Shown: positions 16,595-24,692, counted from the stretch's first letter. The stretch: DNA of 28,549 bases from an uncultured Eubacterium sp. (GCA_900550135.1 URQO01000022.1:1-28549), one strand, 5' to 3'. Notes: a model not told the origin generated them from the sequence alone. A program made the numbers and translations.

Positions 16595-18284
16595 TCATTG
16601 TAAGCTTTTTGTTTTCAATGATAAATTCTTTATTGCACACATCTAAAGCTGCCATTTTATGTGTAATAATAATACATGTTTTTTTATTTAATTCCTTAAT
16701 ATGTTTTAATACATTGTATTCTGTCTGAGCATCAAGAGCTGATGTAGCCTCATCTAAAAGTAATATTGGAGCCTTGCTTAACAATGCTCTTGCAATTGCA
16801 AGTCTTTGAGCCTGTCCTTCTGAAATTCCAAGACCCTTTTCACCTATCACTGTATCCAATCCGTTTGGCAGACTATATACAAAATCTTTTATGTCACTAA
16901 TAGTCAACGCTTCATCAATTTCCTCTTTTGTGGCATCTGGATTGATTAAAAGGATATTTTCCCTTAATGTACCACTAAACAGGTAATTTCCCTGTGGTAC
17001 ATATGAAAAAAGTGCTCTTGTTGTAGGACTTGCCTCTACGTAATCACCATTTTTCTCATATAGTTTTATTTCTCCACTTTTAGGTTTAAACACTCCAAGG
17101 AGCATCTTCATAAGTGTACTTTTCCCAATACCTGAAATACCTCTTATTGCCACAAAATCCCCTTTTTCAAAAGATGCATTTCCTTCTTCCAATACACTTT
17201 CCCTACCATAATTAAACTGTATGTTCTCAAACTTTGCGGTAGCAAATTTATCATAAAACCGGTGTGCATCAAAACTTTTATCTTTTCTTTCTTCAAGCGG
17301 AATATCTTCAATTTCCATAATTCTTTCAGCTGATGCAATAATTGCATAATACTGCGGAACTACTTTTGTTATGTTTACAAAAGGTGTCTGAATCTGTGAA
17401 ATAAGCTGTAAAACAGCAGTTAATGTACCATATGTCATAGCTTTTGTACAAACCTTTAGGGCACACCAGACAAGAGCCATCAAATAGCCTGCGTTAAACA
17501 CAAAAGAAAATCCTGCGTTGGCCAAAATACTGACTTTTCTTCTTTTCATTTTTGCATTATAATTTGTCATCTGAAGTTGTTCGCCTTTTTCATTAAACTG
17601 CTCTTCCACTCCAAAAGTTTTAACTACAAGAAGACTTTCAATAGCCTCCTGAAAAAATGATCTTGTTTTTCCATCTGTTTCCTGTACTTCTTTATGTAAT
17701 TTTTTTAATTTTCCTCTAAAAATCAAGGTAACACCAGAAATAACAACACCTGCCACAATAAATACCATGGTAAATTTCCAGTCAAATATAATCAAAACCA
17801 CAAATGCTCCAACAAACTGAGTTATGAAATATAAAAGATTTGGAACAATATTTGTAATTCCGTCTGTGACAATATTTATGTCACTTGTCATTCTGTTCAT
17901 TAACTCTCCACTATGAAACAGATTGATTTTGTCATATTTTTTCATCATAATACTGTTAAACAGTTTGGAACGCATATTCATTTCCAAACGTGCCTGCACC
18001 TTAATTGTAAGACTTTGTGCATACACGCGAAGGAGCAGTCTTCCTGCAATAATTGCCAATATAACAATTCCATATATTATAATCCAATTTCTGTAATGAG
18101 CAAACATTGCATCATTTGTTGCATTTGCTGCCTTTTGTGCTGCATCAATTGCATACTTACTGACCAATGCTAGTGCTGTGGTAACAAGTGCCAATATCAT
18201 ATTTGACATACTTAATATTATGATTCTTGGTATCTGCTTTTTACTGTTTTTTATAATCCAACCTAAACTATTTGAATTTGTCAT
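16581..18284 (-). CDS. ABC exporter, fused membrane and ATPase domains
   Basis: A 567-residue half-transporter. Residues 1-310 form a six-helix exporter domain, and residues about 350-560 the ATPase: Walker A GISGIGKSTLM, a slightly divergent signature ISEGQAQRLAIARAL, Walker B ILLLDEATSALD and switch His in IIITHKM. It has no N-terminal C39 peptidase domain. It is the last gene of the nucleotidyltransferase-kinase-PqqD-peptidase operon, seven bases after the peptidase gene. By analogy with the D-type exporters of lasso-peptide clusters, a modified peptide is a reasonable cargo, but lipid or drug export cannot be excluded. Confidence 0.9.
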   Translation of the reverse strand: MTNSNSLGWIIKNSKKQIPRIIILSMSNMILALVTTALALVSKYAIDAAQKAANATNDAMFAHYRNWIIIYGIVILAIIAGRLLLRVYAQSLTIKVQARLEMNMRSKLFNSIMMKKYDKINLFHSGELMNRMTSDINIVTDGITNIVPNLLYFITQFVGAFVVLIIFDWKFTMVFIVAGVVISGVTLIFRGKLKKLHKEVQETDGKTRSFFQEAIESLLVVKTFGVEEQFNEKGEQLQMTNYNAKMKRRKVSILANAGFSFVFNAGYLMALVWCALKVCTKAMTYGTLTAVLQLISQIQTPFVNITKVVPQYYAIIASAERIMEIEDIPLEERKDKSFDAHRFYDKFATAKFENIQFNYGRESVLEEGNASFEKGDFVAIRGISGIGKSTLMKMLLGVFKPKSGEIKLYEKNGDYVEASPTTRALFSYVPQGNYLFSGTLRENILLINPDATKEEIDEALTISDIKDFVYSLPNGLDTVIGEKGLGISEGQAQRLAIARALLSKAPILLLDEATSALDAQTEYNVLKHIKELNKKTCIIITHKMAALDVCNKEFIIENKKLTMKKRA

Positions 18285-18291
18285 TTTATGC

Positions 18292-18768
18292 TTATCCTAT
18301 TAACTTTCTTTTTATTTTTCCTAAGAATCTTCTTGCCATTTTATAGGCAAGTCTTATGTACAACGTATGAATCCACACAAATGTATATATTTTATATTTT
18401 GTAGAACTGATAGTATATTTTTTACCTTTTCGTGCAAATTCATTTACCACTGCAATAATCTGAGATTCTTCTATTCCTGATTCATTAATAAACTGATTAT
18501 CTCCACGCATTGTATAAATATTATTTTTTTCTGAAATCACCCTATGTAACACATATTTACCATTGTCTCTTTTATAAAATGCAATAGTGTATTTTTTTAA
18601 TGGGAACTTAGGTGATGACAAAGTTACTACGTCCTGATTATTTCTAAAAAGTGGCAACATGCTGTTTCCTTTTGGGGTAAATCTTACCTTTCCACCACAC
18701 TTCATCTGTTCCACTATAATAGGTGCAATGTCTTCAATGGATATTTGCTTATTCAAATAATCCCTCAC
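18292..18768 (-). CDS. S24/S26-type peptidase, signal-peptidase-like
   Basis: A 158-residue protein. The signal-peptidase fold signature is visible: catalytic Ser in FTPKGNSMLPLF, then YTIAFYKRDNGKYVLHRV and GDNQF. The HR motif in the place of the Lys of type-I peptidases suggests a Ser-His dyad of the SipW/ER type. There is no clear N-terminal anchor; a weakly hydrophobic patch lies near the C-terminus (FVWIHTLYIRLAY). The frame opens with GTG overlapping the PqqD-like gene by 20 bases; an in-frame TTG four codons later, with GAGGGA before it, is an alternative start. In context it may trim a peptide before export by the ABC protein. Confidence 0.75.
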   Translation of the reverse strand: MRDYLNKQISIEDIAPIIVEQMKCGGKVRFTPKGNSMLPLFRNNQDVVTLSSPKFPLKKYTIAFYKRDNGKYVLHRVISEKNNIYTMRGDNQFINESGIEESQIIAVVNEFARKGKKYTISSTKYKIYTFVWIHTLYIRLAYKMARRFLGKIKRKLIG

Positions 18769-19012
18769 TTTCCACTTTTTCTATAAAATCTTTTACGTCT
18801 TTTGTTGCAAGTTCTTTGTCTATGGAATACTCATCCATCAAATCCCTTATCAGCTGTTCTTCTGTTGTTCCCTTTGTCAATTTGTCAAAAAGAAAAGCCC
18901 CGGTATCATTTAAACTCATCATTCCGTTAAAATCTACAGTTGCCTGTCCAACAGGAACTACCACATTGCTTCCTGCTACATTTCTTAAAATAAATCCTTC
19001 TTTAATTTTCAT
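18749..19012 (-). CDS. PqqD-like peptide-recognition protein
   Basis: An 87-residue protein of the PqqD family, the RRE fold that binds leader peptides in RiPP biosynthesis. It shows the family pattern of a three-strand N-terminus (FILRNVAGSNVVVPVG, then FNGMMSLNDTGAFLFDKL) followed by helices with TTEEQLIRDLMDEYSIDKELATKDVKDFIEKV. GGTGAGG lies before the ATG. It sits between the kinase-like and peptidase genes, matching the B1 position of paeninodin-like clusters, but no precursor peptide with a leader is seen nearby. Confidence 0.8.
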   Translation of the reverse strand: MKIKEGFILRNVAGSNVVVPVGQATVDFNGMMSLNDTGAFLFDKLTKGTTEEQLIRDLMDEYSIDKELATKDVKDFIEKVESEGLFE

Positions 19013-19029
19013 ATTTTACCTCACCTATA

Positions 19030-19779
19030 TTAAATTCTTTTGATTTTGTTATATGCAGTTGTCACTGCATCATCTGATATATTACATCCCATTTTGTATA
19101 TTGGATTTTCTGTTAATATTTGTTCCATTCTTTCAAGAACCATATCCATTTTTTCTGTTGTATGCAGTTTTCTTACTGTCTGCTTGAAGAATAAAGGAAT
19201 TGCCTCTTTCACATCCAATGGTTCAATCCAGTTTTTTTCTGATCTTTCAAGAAAAACTATTGCCCCAAGTTTTACCCTAACGTTTTCATTGATGTCATGT
19301 TTTCCACTCCATGGTGTTCCATATACATACCACTGCCCATCTTCCAATCGTAGGGTTGGCTTATCATCATTTATAATAAATGCCTTGTCCTTAAAATGTT
19401 TAAGCCAAAGTTCTGTATGTGTGGATTTTCCTGTTCCGCTGTTTGCTGAAAACAAATAGGCATATCCATCTACAACTACAGCTGATGAATGAAGCATACA
19501 TCCATTATATTCCAGCAGTCTTCTGTGAAAAAGACTTCCTGTATACATATATTCTATTGTAGTGTAATTTGAATATGGCATATATTTTTCATATATTTCT
19601 TCATAAAAATCCTGTCCCAAATCTATTTCAAAATCAGCCTCATCTTCTGACCATTGATTTTTTGCCCTGTACTTCTTTGCCCTATTCATTGTTTCCTTGT
19701 GATATGTTGTCATTAAAACCTTTAGTCCTGCAATTTCATATCTTTCTTTTACAATTGTAAGTCTTGGATCATTATTCAT
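19030..19779 (-). CDS. HPr-kinase-like ATPase
   Basis: A 249-residue protein with a PEPCK/HprK-like P-loop, SANSGTGKSTHTELW (about residues 105-120), preceded by the LHSSAVVVDGYAYLF strand and followed by INDDKPTLR, which carries acidic metal ligands. It is not the carbon-catabolite HprK, which is longer and has a distinct N-terminal domain. Homologues in paeninodin-type lasso clusters phosphorylate the peptide C-terminus; that role here is inference. It starts by TAATG overlap with the upstream nucleotidyltransferase stop. Confidence 0.8.
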   Translation of the reverse strand: MNNDPRLTIVKERYEIAGLKVLMTTYHKETMNRAKKYRAKNQWSEDEADFEIDLGQDFYEEIYEKYMPYSNYTTIEYMYTGSLFHRRLLEYNGCMLHSSAVVVDGYAYLFSANSGTGKSTHTELWLKHFKDKAFIINDDKPTLRLEDGQWYVYGTPWSGKHDINENVRVKLGAIVFLERSEKNWIEPLDVKEAIPLFFKQTVRKLHTTEKMDMVLERMEQILTENPIYKMGCNISDDAVTTAYNKIKRI

Positions 19780-20957
19780 TATTTTAGCCTCATTATATTC
19801 AATATTTTTCTTTGATTGGAATTTTCATTTTTCCCCCTGAAAATTCCCTTTATCCATTTTACTGCTCCACCACGTTTTTTCACATTTCTGACATAACGCT
19901 CTACATATGCCACCGGAAGTAACAACGGTGATTTATCTTTAAACCAAAGACTGTGTTCTTTCATTTCACTGTAAGTTGGGAAAGCCCATTTTAATAGCGA
20001 AACAAAATAACTGTTATTCTTTTGTTTTCTTATCTTTACCACATCTGCTGAAATGGAATTGTAGCCAAAAATGCCACCACTTATAATATATGATTCAATA
20101 ATATTGATATCATGAAAATCTTTTGAATACTCTTTTTTTCCTAAATCAAACCACTTATTGCACAGTGAAAACAGTCTTAAGGCAAAGTCATATAATCCCA
20201 TTTTTTTTAAATCAGTGGCAAATTTTTCTTTGTCTATAATGTCATAATATTTTTTAATCAGAATGGTCATGTCCGTTATCATTCTTACTCCACAACCACT
20301 TTCATAAAAATGCTTTGCAATATGGAAAATGGAATATATTAACTTATAATATGGAGAAAACTCATATGTATTTTCTTTAATTAATTTTTTTTCCTTAATG
20401 GCATTTTTAAAATACTCTTCATAGTCATAACCCTTGTTAAAACTTCCTGCATATCCTATTGTATTATGAATTTCAAATACTGTATTGTTTAATTTGTAAT
20501 TTAAAACTTTTTTACTACTTTGATCAAATTGATATTCTCCGTCAAGACTTTCAAAAATTTTTTTTACACAGTTCTGATATTTTACTTCGATAATCAGGTC
20601 CATGTCTCCCATTGTACGAAGTTCCTTTTGTGGATAACATTCGGCATAGGTTAGTCCTTTTACAATAATGTGAGGAATACTTCTTTTATTTAATTCTTCC
20701 AATACTATGTTAAAATTGGTCATTCTTTTTGAATATGTCATCATTTCAACATAAAATCCCTGTTCAAATACTTTTAGCATTTTTGCAGGTACATTTTTTT
20801 GATTTTTCATTGAAGCATATACCAGCCCTGTATTTCTATGTAGCTTACATAAATCAATCAATTGCTCTAAACTGACATTTTCAAAACTTATCGGTTTGTC
20901 TTTTTGATTAATGGAATTTGATATAAGTTGTATGTAAACCTGCTCTGTTTTATTCAT
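19779..20957 (-). CDS. Nucleotidyltransferase-family protein (NTP_transf_5-like)
   Basis: A 392-residue protein. The catalytic region is IIVKGLTYAECYPQKELRTMGDMDLII (quoted in parts: IVKGLTYAECYP, then LRTMGDMDLII), where the G-D-x-D pair would bind metal and NTP, as in the polymerase-beta superfamily. Family members occur beside HprK-like kinases in lasso-peptide and exopolysaccharide clusters, and their substrates are mostly unknown. AGGAGCATAT precedes the ATG. It opens the five-gene tailoring operon and is separated from cpsD by 60 bases that contain a hairpin. Confidence 0.8.
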   Translation of the reverse strand: MNKTEQVYIQLISNSINQKDKPISFENVSLEQLIDLCKLHRNTGLVYASMKNQKNVPAKMLKVFEQGFYVEMMTYSKRMTNFNIVLEELNKRSIPHIIVKGLTYAECYPQKELRTMGDMDLIIEVKYQNCVKKIFESLDGEYQFDQSSKKVLNYKLNNTVFEIHNTIGYAGSFNKGYDYEEYFKNAIKEKKLIKENTYEFSPYYKLIYSIFHIAKHFYESGCGVRMITDMTILIKKYYDIIDKEKFATDLKKMGLYDFALRLFSLCNKWFDLGKKEYSKDFHDINIIESYIISGGIFGYNSISADVVKIRKQKNNSYFVSLLKWAFPTYSEMKEHSLWFKDKSPLLLPVAYVERYVRNVKKRGGAVKWIKGIFRGKNENSNQRKILNIMRLK

Positions 20958-20978
20958 ATATGCTCCTATATGTTAATA

Positions 20979-21008
20979 AACACCTATGCCCTTTGGTTCA
21001 TAGGTGTT
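20979..21008 (-). terminator. Hairpin between cpsD and the tailoring operon
   Basis: A perfect 10-bp stem, AACACCTATG (20979-20988) with CATAGGTGTT (20999-21008), followed on the minus strand by a short U-rich TTTATT. It should terminate cpsD transcripts at least partly. No new promoter is obvious before the nucleotidyltransferase, so it may act as a leaky attenuator that sets a lower expression of the downstream genes. Confidence 0.6.
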
Positions 21009-21017
21009 ATTGTTATC

Positions 21018-21737
21018 TTATTTGTAATCTCCGTATCCATATCCTTCTTTTGAATACTTTCTGTAATATTTGTCATAGTATCCACCATAGTAACTGCTTT
21101 TTCCTTCAGGATCTACCTTATTCAAAACAGCTCCTAAAATTCTACAACCTGATTTTTTCAACTGTTCGATCTGTTTTTGAGCATATCTGTAACTGATGTT
21201 TGACTGAGATACTAAGAATATAACCCCGTCAGTTTTCTGAGCTACAATTGCAGGGTCAATAACCTGACCAATTGGTGGTGTATCAATAATGACATAATCA
21301 TATTCATTTCTTGCTCTCTCAACAAGCTCTGTAAATTTTTCGCTGTCTAATAATTCTGCAGGATTTGGTGGAACCGGGCCTGATAAAATCATGTCAAGGC
21401 ATGGCACATTGGTTGTGTACTTAACCTGATCAAGTTCCTCAACACCTGATAAATACTGAGTTAATCCTTTTATAGCCTTGTTAATTTTATATCTTCCAAT
21501 CAAAACTGATTTTCTTAAGTCAGCATCAACAAACAAGACTTTTTTGCCTGACTCTGCCATTGATACTGCAAGGTTGAAAGCCACCATTGACTTTCCTTCA
21601 TTTGGCACACAGCTTGTAAGTGATACAACCTTTACATTTTCACCACAAAACTGTACATTTGTTCTTAATGTTTTGTAAGCTTCTTTTGTTTTGAAGTCTA
21701 AATCGGCAATTTTATCTAAATTAATATTTAATAACAT
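21018..21737 (-). CDS. cpsD: CpsD/CapB-type tyrosine kinase
   Basis: A 239-residue cytoplasmic BY-kinase that regulates exopolysaccharide or capsule chain assembly with CpsC. It shows Walker A SCVPNEGKSM, Walker A' VLFVDADLRKS and Walker B YVIIDTPPIGQ. The C-terminal tail is a Tyr cluster (SSYYGGYYDKYYRKY, then GYGYGDYK), the autophosphorylation site. AAGGAG precedes the ATG, six bases after the cpsC stop. No glycosyltransferase or polymerase follows within the window. The symbol is by family. Confidence 0.92.
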   Translation of the reverse strand: MLLNINLDKIADLDFKTKEAYKTLRTNVQFCGENVKVVSLTSCVPNEGKSMVAFNLAVSMAESGKKVLFVDADLRKSVLIGRYKINKAIKGLTQYLSGVEELDQVKYTTNVPCLDMILSGPVPPNPAELLDSEKFTELVERARNEYDYVIIDTPPIGQVIDPAIVAQKTDGVIFLVSQSNISYRYAQKQIEQLKKSGCRILGAVLNKVDPEGKSSYYGGYYDKYYRKYSKEGYGYGDYK

Positions 21738-21743
21738 TTCTCA

Positions 21744-22547
21744 CTACTCCTTTTCTTCTTCCTTGTCATCTGCTACCTTTTTGGATTTTTTCTTTTTATT
21801 TTTTGATTTACTTTCGCCGTATCCATATCCATAATAGCCTTTTGATGAATCTGAACTCTTTAATGGAATAGCTCCAAGAACGCTTACTCCCAAACGTTTT
21901 TCAATATCTTCCGGTGTCTTAATTGTATCATCTAAAATGTAAAGAACTACAACTACTACAAGTGCCAGTCCAAATCCTAAAATAAATCCAATCATAGTAT
22001 TTTTTTCAACATTTGGATAAGATGGAGACGTAGGCAGTTTTGCCTCGTCAACTGACCTGACCGGTTCAAGACCATCCATAATCTGTTTTAATCTTTCGTT
22101 TGCTACTTCCCTAACTGTATCTGCTATCTTTTTTGCAAGCTTTGGATCTGTACTTGTAACTGAAATAGTCATAAGTCTTGTATCTTCTTCCAATTCAACT
22201 GAAATCATTGACGCAATAGTTGATGTTGCCTGCTCAAGATTCAATTCTTTTTTTACTTCTTCCAATACAGGATCTGTTACAATAAGACTTTCATAATCCT
22301 TTGCAAGATATGTAGCAAGTACCAAATCCTGAGATGTTATATACTGTTGGTTTTCGTCCTGTTTGTTTAAGATATATACTTTTGTTTTTGCCACATACTG
22401 TTGATCCACAAAATACTGTGTGTAAACAAAAGCCACACCGCCTACTAAAATACCTACCAAAATAATAATTGTAAGTCTGTTTAGTATTGCTGAAAACAAA
22501 CCTCTAAGGTCAATCTCAATCTCGTTTTTTACATTCTCGTTGTCCAT
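21744..22547 (-). CDS. cpsC: CpsC/Wzz-type chain-length and kinase-activator protein
   Basis: A 267-residue membrane protein with two helices, at about residues 29-49 and 185-207, flanking an extracellular Wzz domain that carries the conserved Pro-rich LPTSPSYPN just before the second helix. It regulates polysaccharide length and activates the CpsD kinase. Unusually, the cytoplasmic tail has a Tyr-Gly run (GYYGYGYGE) followed by a Lys/Glu-rich end. This resembles the phosphorylatable tail of the neighbouring kinase. AAAGGAT precedes the ATG. Confidence 0.9.
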   Translation of the reverse strand: MDNENVKNEIEIDLRGLFSAILNRLTIIILVGILVGGVAFVYTQYFVDQQYVAKTKVYILNKQDENQQYITSQDLVLATYLAKDYESLIVTDPVLEEVKKELNLEQATSTIASMISVELEEDTRLMTISVTSTDPKLAKKIADTVREVANERLKQIMDGLEPVRSVDEAKLPTSPSYPNVEKNTMIGFILGFGLALVVVVVLYILDDTIKTPEDIEKRLGVSVLGAIPLKSSDSSKGYYGYGYGESKSKNKKKKSKKVADDKEEEKE

Positions 22548-22565
22548 TATTTTAATCCTTTCAAT

Positions 22566-23294
22566 TTAAAGTATTTGTTCTGATATTATTTTTTTAGGAT
22601 TGTCAACCAATAGCCATTTCAAATAATCATCATTGTATTTTTTCTGTAAATAATCTAAGCATTCATTCCAATGAACAGTTCTATAGTCTATTCCATGAGC
22701 ATCTGTTGCAATGAAATGTAGAAAATCTTTTTCGATTAATTTTTCAACAAACTTAACGTTCCTGCCATATACGCTGGATGCATTTACCTGCATATATGCC
22801 CCCATTTCTATTAAATGAAATATATTCTTTTCATTTATTTTCTTAAATGCTTTAGTTAAACACTGGTATCTTTCCACATGAGCTATAATTGGAGAATAGC
22901 CTCCATTCAATAACATGCTCACATATCGAAGCATCTCCTCATAGCGCACTGTCGGGTAAAACTCTACAAGCACATATCCTGTATCTGCCAAAGTGAAAAT
23001 TTCACCTTCATTAAGCATTCTTACCATATCATTGCATGCCATAATTTCATTTCCAAGATACAAATTAAGCTGTGGCAATATCTTTCCTGCCTGCTCCTTT
23101 AAGCACTGAAAATGTGATAATACTTTACTTTTCGGTGGCATACATTCACCCATATGAAAATGAGGAGTTAAAATTATATTTTCCACTCCCTGTGTATATT
23201 CTTTTTTTAAAAGTTTTATGGATTCTTCAATAGAATCTGAACCATCATCTACACCATATAAAATGTGACAATGAATATCTGTAATGCCTTTCAT
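22566..23294 (-). CDS. cpsB: CpsB/YwqE-type PHP tyrosine phosphatase
   Basis: A 242-residue metal-dependent phosphatase that dephosphorylates the CpsD kinase. It has the PHP-domain ligands DIHCHIL, GVDDGS, LTPHFHMGE, GNEI, IAHVERY and IATDAHG. AGGAGGTGCCGGAT is spaced for ATG 23292-23294; the longer frame would begin at a GTG inside that ribosome site and is unlikely. It is the first gene of the cps operon, 18 bases ahead of cpsC. Confidence 0.92.
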   Translation of the reverse strand: MKGITDIHCHILYGVDDGSDSIEESIKLLKKEYTQGVENIILTPHFHMGECMPPKSKVLSHFQCLKEQAGKILPQLNLYLGNEIMACNDMVRMLNEGEIFTLADTGYVLVEFYPTVRYEEMLRYVSMLLNGGYSPIIAHVERYQCLTKAFKKINEKNIFHLIEMGAYMQVNASSVYGRNVKFVEKLIEKDFLHFIATDAHGIDYRTVHWNECLDYLQKKYNDDYLKWLLVDNPKKIISEQIL

Positions 23295-23329
23295 ATCCGG
23301 CACCTCCTAAATCGCCACAATCAATAATC

Positions 23330-23358
23330 AGTATACCAAAAAAAGGAATATACGTAAA
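23330..23358 (-). promoter_or_regulatory. Promoter of the cps operon
   Basis: TTTACG (23353-23358), a 17-base spacer and TATACT (23330-23335) on the minus strand. Transcription would start about 30 bases before cpsB. Bases 23359-23497 between this and the divergent promoter contain no other feature I can support. Confidence 0.65.
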
Positions 23359-23497
23359 GTAGCAGATTGTGTGTAAATCATACAGCCATGGGAGATTATA
23401 TGTAAATCGCACTGTCATGAACAGATTATGTTTATGTCATTAATATCTACATTCCAACCAATCTTTTTATTTAATATTGATATTTTTTGTGTAATTA

Positions 23498-23526
23498 TTG
23501 CAATAATACTTCTCTATATTTATAAT
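23498..23526 (+). promoter_or_regulatory. Promoter of the HD-domain gene
   Basis: TTGCAA (23498-23503), a 17-base spacer and consensus TATAAT (23521-23526). Its position inside the longer open frame supports the downstream ATG at 23569 as the real start. Confidence 0.75.
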
Positions 23527-23568
23527 GTTTATTGTACATTTAGCGATTTAGATTTTATGGAGATTTGT

Positions 23569-24036
23569 ATGAATAAAGATTTATTAAGAAGTGATTTTAT
23601 TAAGTTGGCAACACCTATTATTGAAAACGAAAAAGTCAAGCGAATGGATAAATACATACAGCATGGTGACACAACTACGTTGGCACACTGCATTGCTGTT
23701 GCTTATGTCAGTTACTATATATCAAGAAAATTTCATATTCATTGTGACTATGACAGTTTAATTCGTGGTGCTCTACTTCACGATTACTTTTTATATGACT
23801 GGCACATTGCAGATGATTCTCACAAATGGCATGGTTTTAGTCATGCTGAAACTGCACTAAATAATGCCACAAAAGATTTTGATTTAACAAAAATAGAAAT
23901 GGACATTATAAGAAAGCATATGTTTCCGTTAAACATCAAACTTCCACGCTATAGAGAAAGCGTAATTGTATGCATTGCTGACAAAATATGTTCATCCTAC
24001 GAAACAATAACCAAACAAGCATGCTACAGCATATAA
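23569..24036 (+). CDS. HD-domain phosphohydrolase
   Basis: A 155-residue protein of the HD superfamily. Visible metal ligands are His in TLAHCIAVAY, the HD pair in LLHDYFLYDWH, His residues in HKWHGFSHAETAL, and Asp in CIADKICSSYE. The substrate is probably a nucleotide or phosphate ester but cannot be named. The open frame extends 47 codons further upstream, with a hydrophobic stretch. However, the best promoter lies inside that extension, and GGAG is six bases before ATG 23569, so I chose this start. Its TAA runs directly into the structured RNA element. Confidence 0.85.
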   Translation: MNKDLLRSDFIKLATPIIENEKVKRMDKYIQHGDTTTLAHCIAVAYVSYYISRKFHIHCDYDSLIRGALLHDYFLYDWHIADDSHKWHGFSHAETALNNATKDFDLTKIEMDIIRKHMFPLNIKLPRYRESVIVCIADKICSSYETITKQACYSI

Positions 24037-24227
24037 AAACTGTGGATTTTTTCTCGTACATTTAAGAGAGATAATAAATAGTCGAAAGCACGCTCCCGCT
24101 GCCAAACGCTGGTAGCGGTTATATTAAGCCAGTTTCACTGCCTTAATTAACGGACCGCGTTTGAAGCACTTTCTCCAATTTTATTATCTCTCTTAAATTG
24201 TATTCCGGATAAACTTTCCACAGTTTT
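24036..24227 (+). ncRNA. Structured 3'UTR RNA element, copy 1
   Basis: It begins at the stop codon of the HD-domain gene. The outer stem is AAAACTGTGGA (24036-24046) with TCCACAGTTTT (24217-24227). The second stem is a perfect 18-bp TTTAAGAGAGATAATAAA (24061-24078) with 24180-24197. Inside it are GAAAG/CTTTC (24084-24088/24169-24173), CCGCTGCC (24096-24103) with GGTAGCGG (24111-24118), and a hairpin arm from 24119 to 24151. The loop CAAACGC (24103-24109) is complementary to GCGTTTG (24157-24163), giving a likely pseudoknot. Blocks 24081-24110 and 24157-24176 are identical in copy 2. The outer stem ends in TTTTCTT, so it can also act as terminator. The family is unknown to me; a structured RNA carried on the 3' end of the mRNA or a mobile palindromic element are the alternatives. 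Confidence 0.75.
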
Positions 24228-24487
24228 CTTGTATTATTTTCCCACAAAAAGCGACCATAGATTTGCAATTATAATTAGAATAATAGGCAGTATTTCGTAT
24301 ATCTGAGCAAACCTGGTTACAATCAAATATCCCTACTTTTTCTACCCTATCTCTTTTCACACTTTTACTTTTTCTTTTTAAAATATATTTCTGCAAACAA
24401 TATATAAACACATTCATTTTATGCATCCTTTAAAGCTCTCTCTCTATTTCACTCATTTATTCTTTTTTTCCATAGACTAAGACACAT
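24228..24487. other. AT-rich spacer between the two RNA elements
   Basis: No convincing gene. A minus-strand frame of up to 77 codons (24193-24426) starts with MHKMNVFIY behind an AAAGGA, but it runs into the stem of copy 1 and has no recognisable domain. A small protein is possible but unsupported. The two elements face each other across this spacer. Confidence 0.4.
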
Positions 24488-24687
24488 AAAAACTGCCAGC
24501 ATCTTTACGATTTTACAAAATTTAAGAGAGATAATACTTTGGGAGAAAGTGCTTCAAACGCCGTTGGTTCATCAAGGCAGCGCAGTCGGCTTGATAGAAC
24601 CACTACGAGCGTTTGGCAGCGGGAGCGTGCTTTCGACCAATTATTATCTCTCTTAAATTGTAAAACTGACATGCTCTGGCAGTTTTT
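24488..24687 (-). ncRNA. Structured 3'UTR RNA element, copy 2
   Basis: On the minus strand it begins five bases after the prfA stop. The outer stem is AAAAACTGCCAG, formed by 24676-24687 and 24488-24499; it differs from copy 1 beyond AAAACTG yet stays perfectly paired. The second stem (24642-24659 with 24519-24536) is 18 bp. The invariant blocks are at 24608-24637 (30 nt) and 24542-24561 (20 nt). The hairpin arm has changed from copy 1 at two base pairs with both partners altered (T-A to C-G and A-T to C-G), and one G-C pair became G-U. It ends in GGCAGTTTTTATG on the minus strand, a terminator-like tail for prfA. Confidence 0.75.
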
Positions 24688-24692
24688 GTGTT

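Noticed and set aside
19030..19779. Calling the kinase-like gene HPr kinase (hprK)
   Set aside because: It has the P-loop but not the length or the N-terminal domain of HprK, and it sits in a PqqD/nucleotidyltransferase operon rather than with lgt or ptsH.
24193..24426. A 77-codon frame between the two RNA elements
   Set aside because: It has a passable AAAGGA site, but its 3' end is the stem of the RNA element and no domain is visible. It is kept only as a remark on the spacer.
24036..24687. CRISPR, group II intron or insertion-sequence interpretation of the paired repeats
   Set aside because: There are only two inverted copies with no spacers, no domain V-like hairpin and no transposase or reverse transcriptase nearby.
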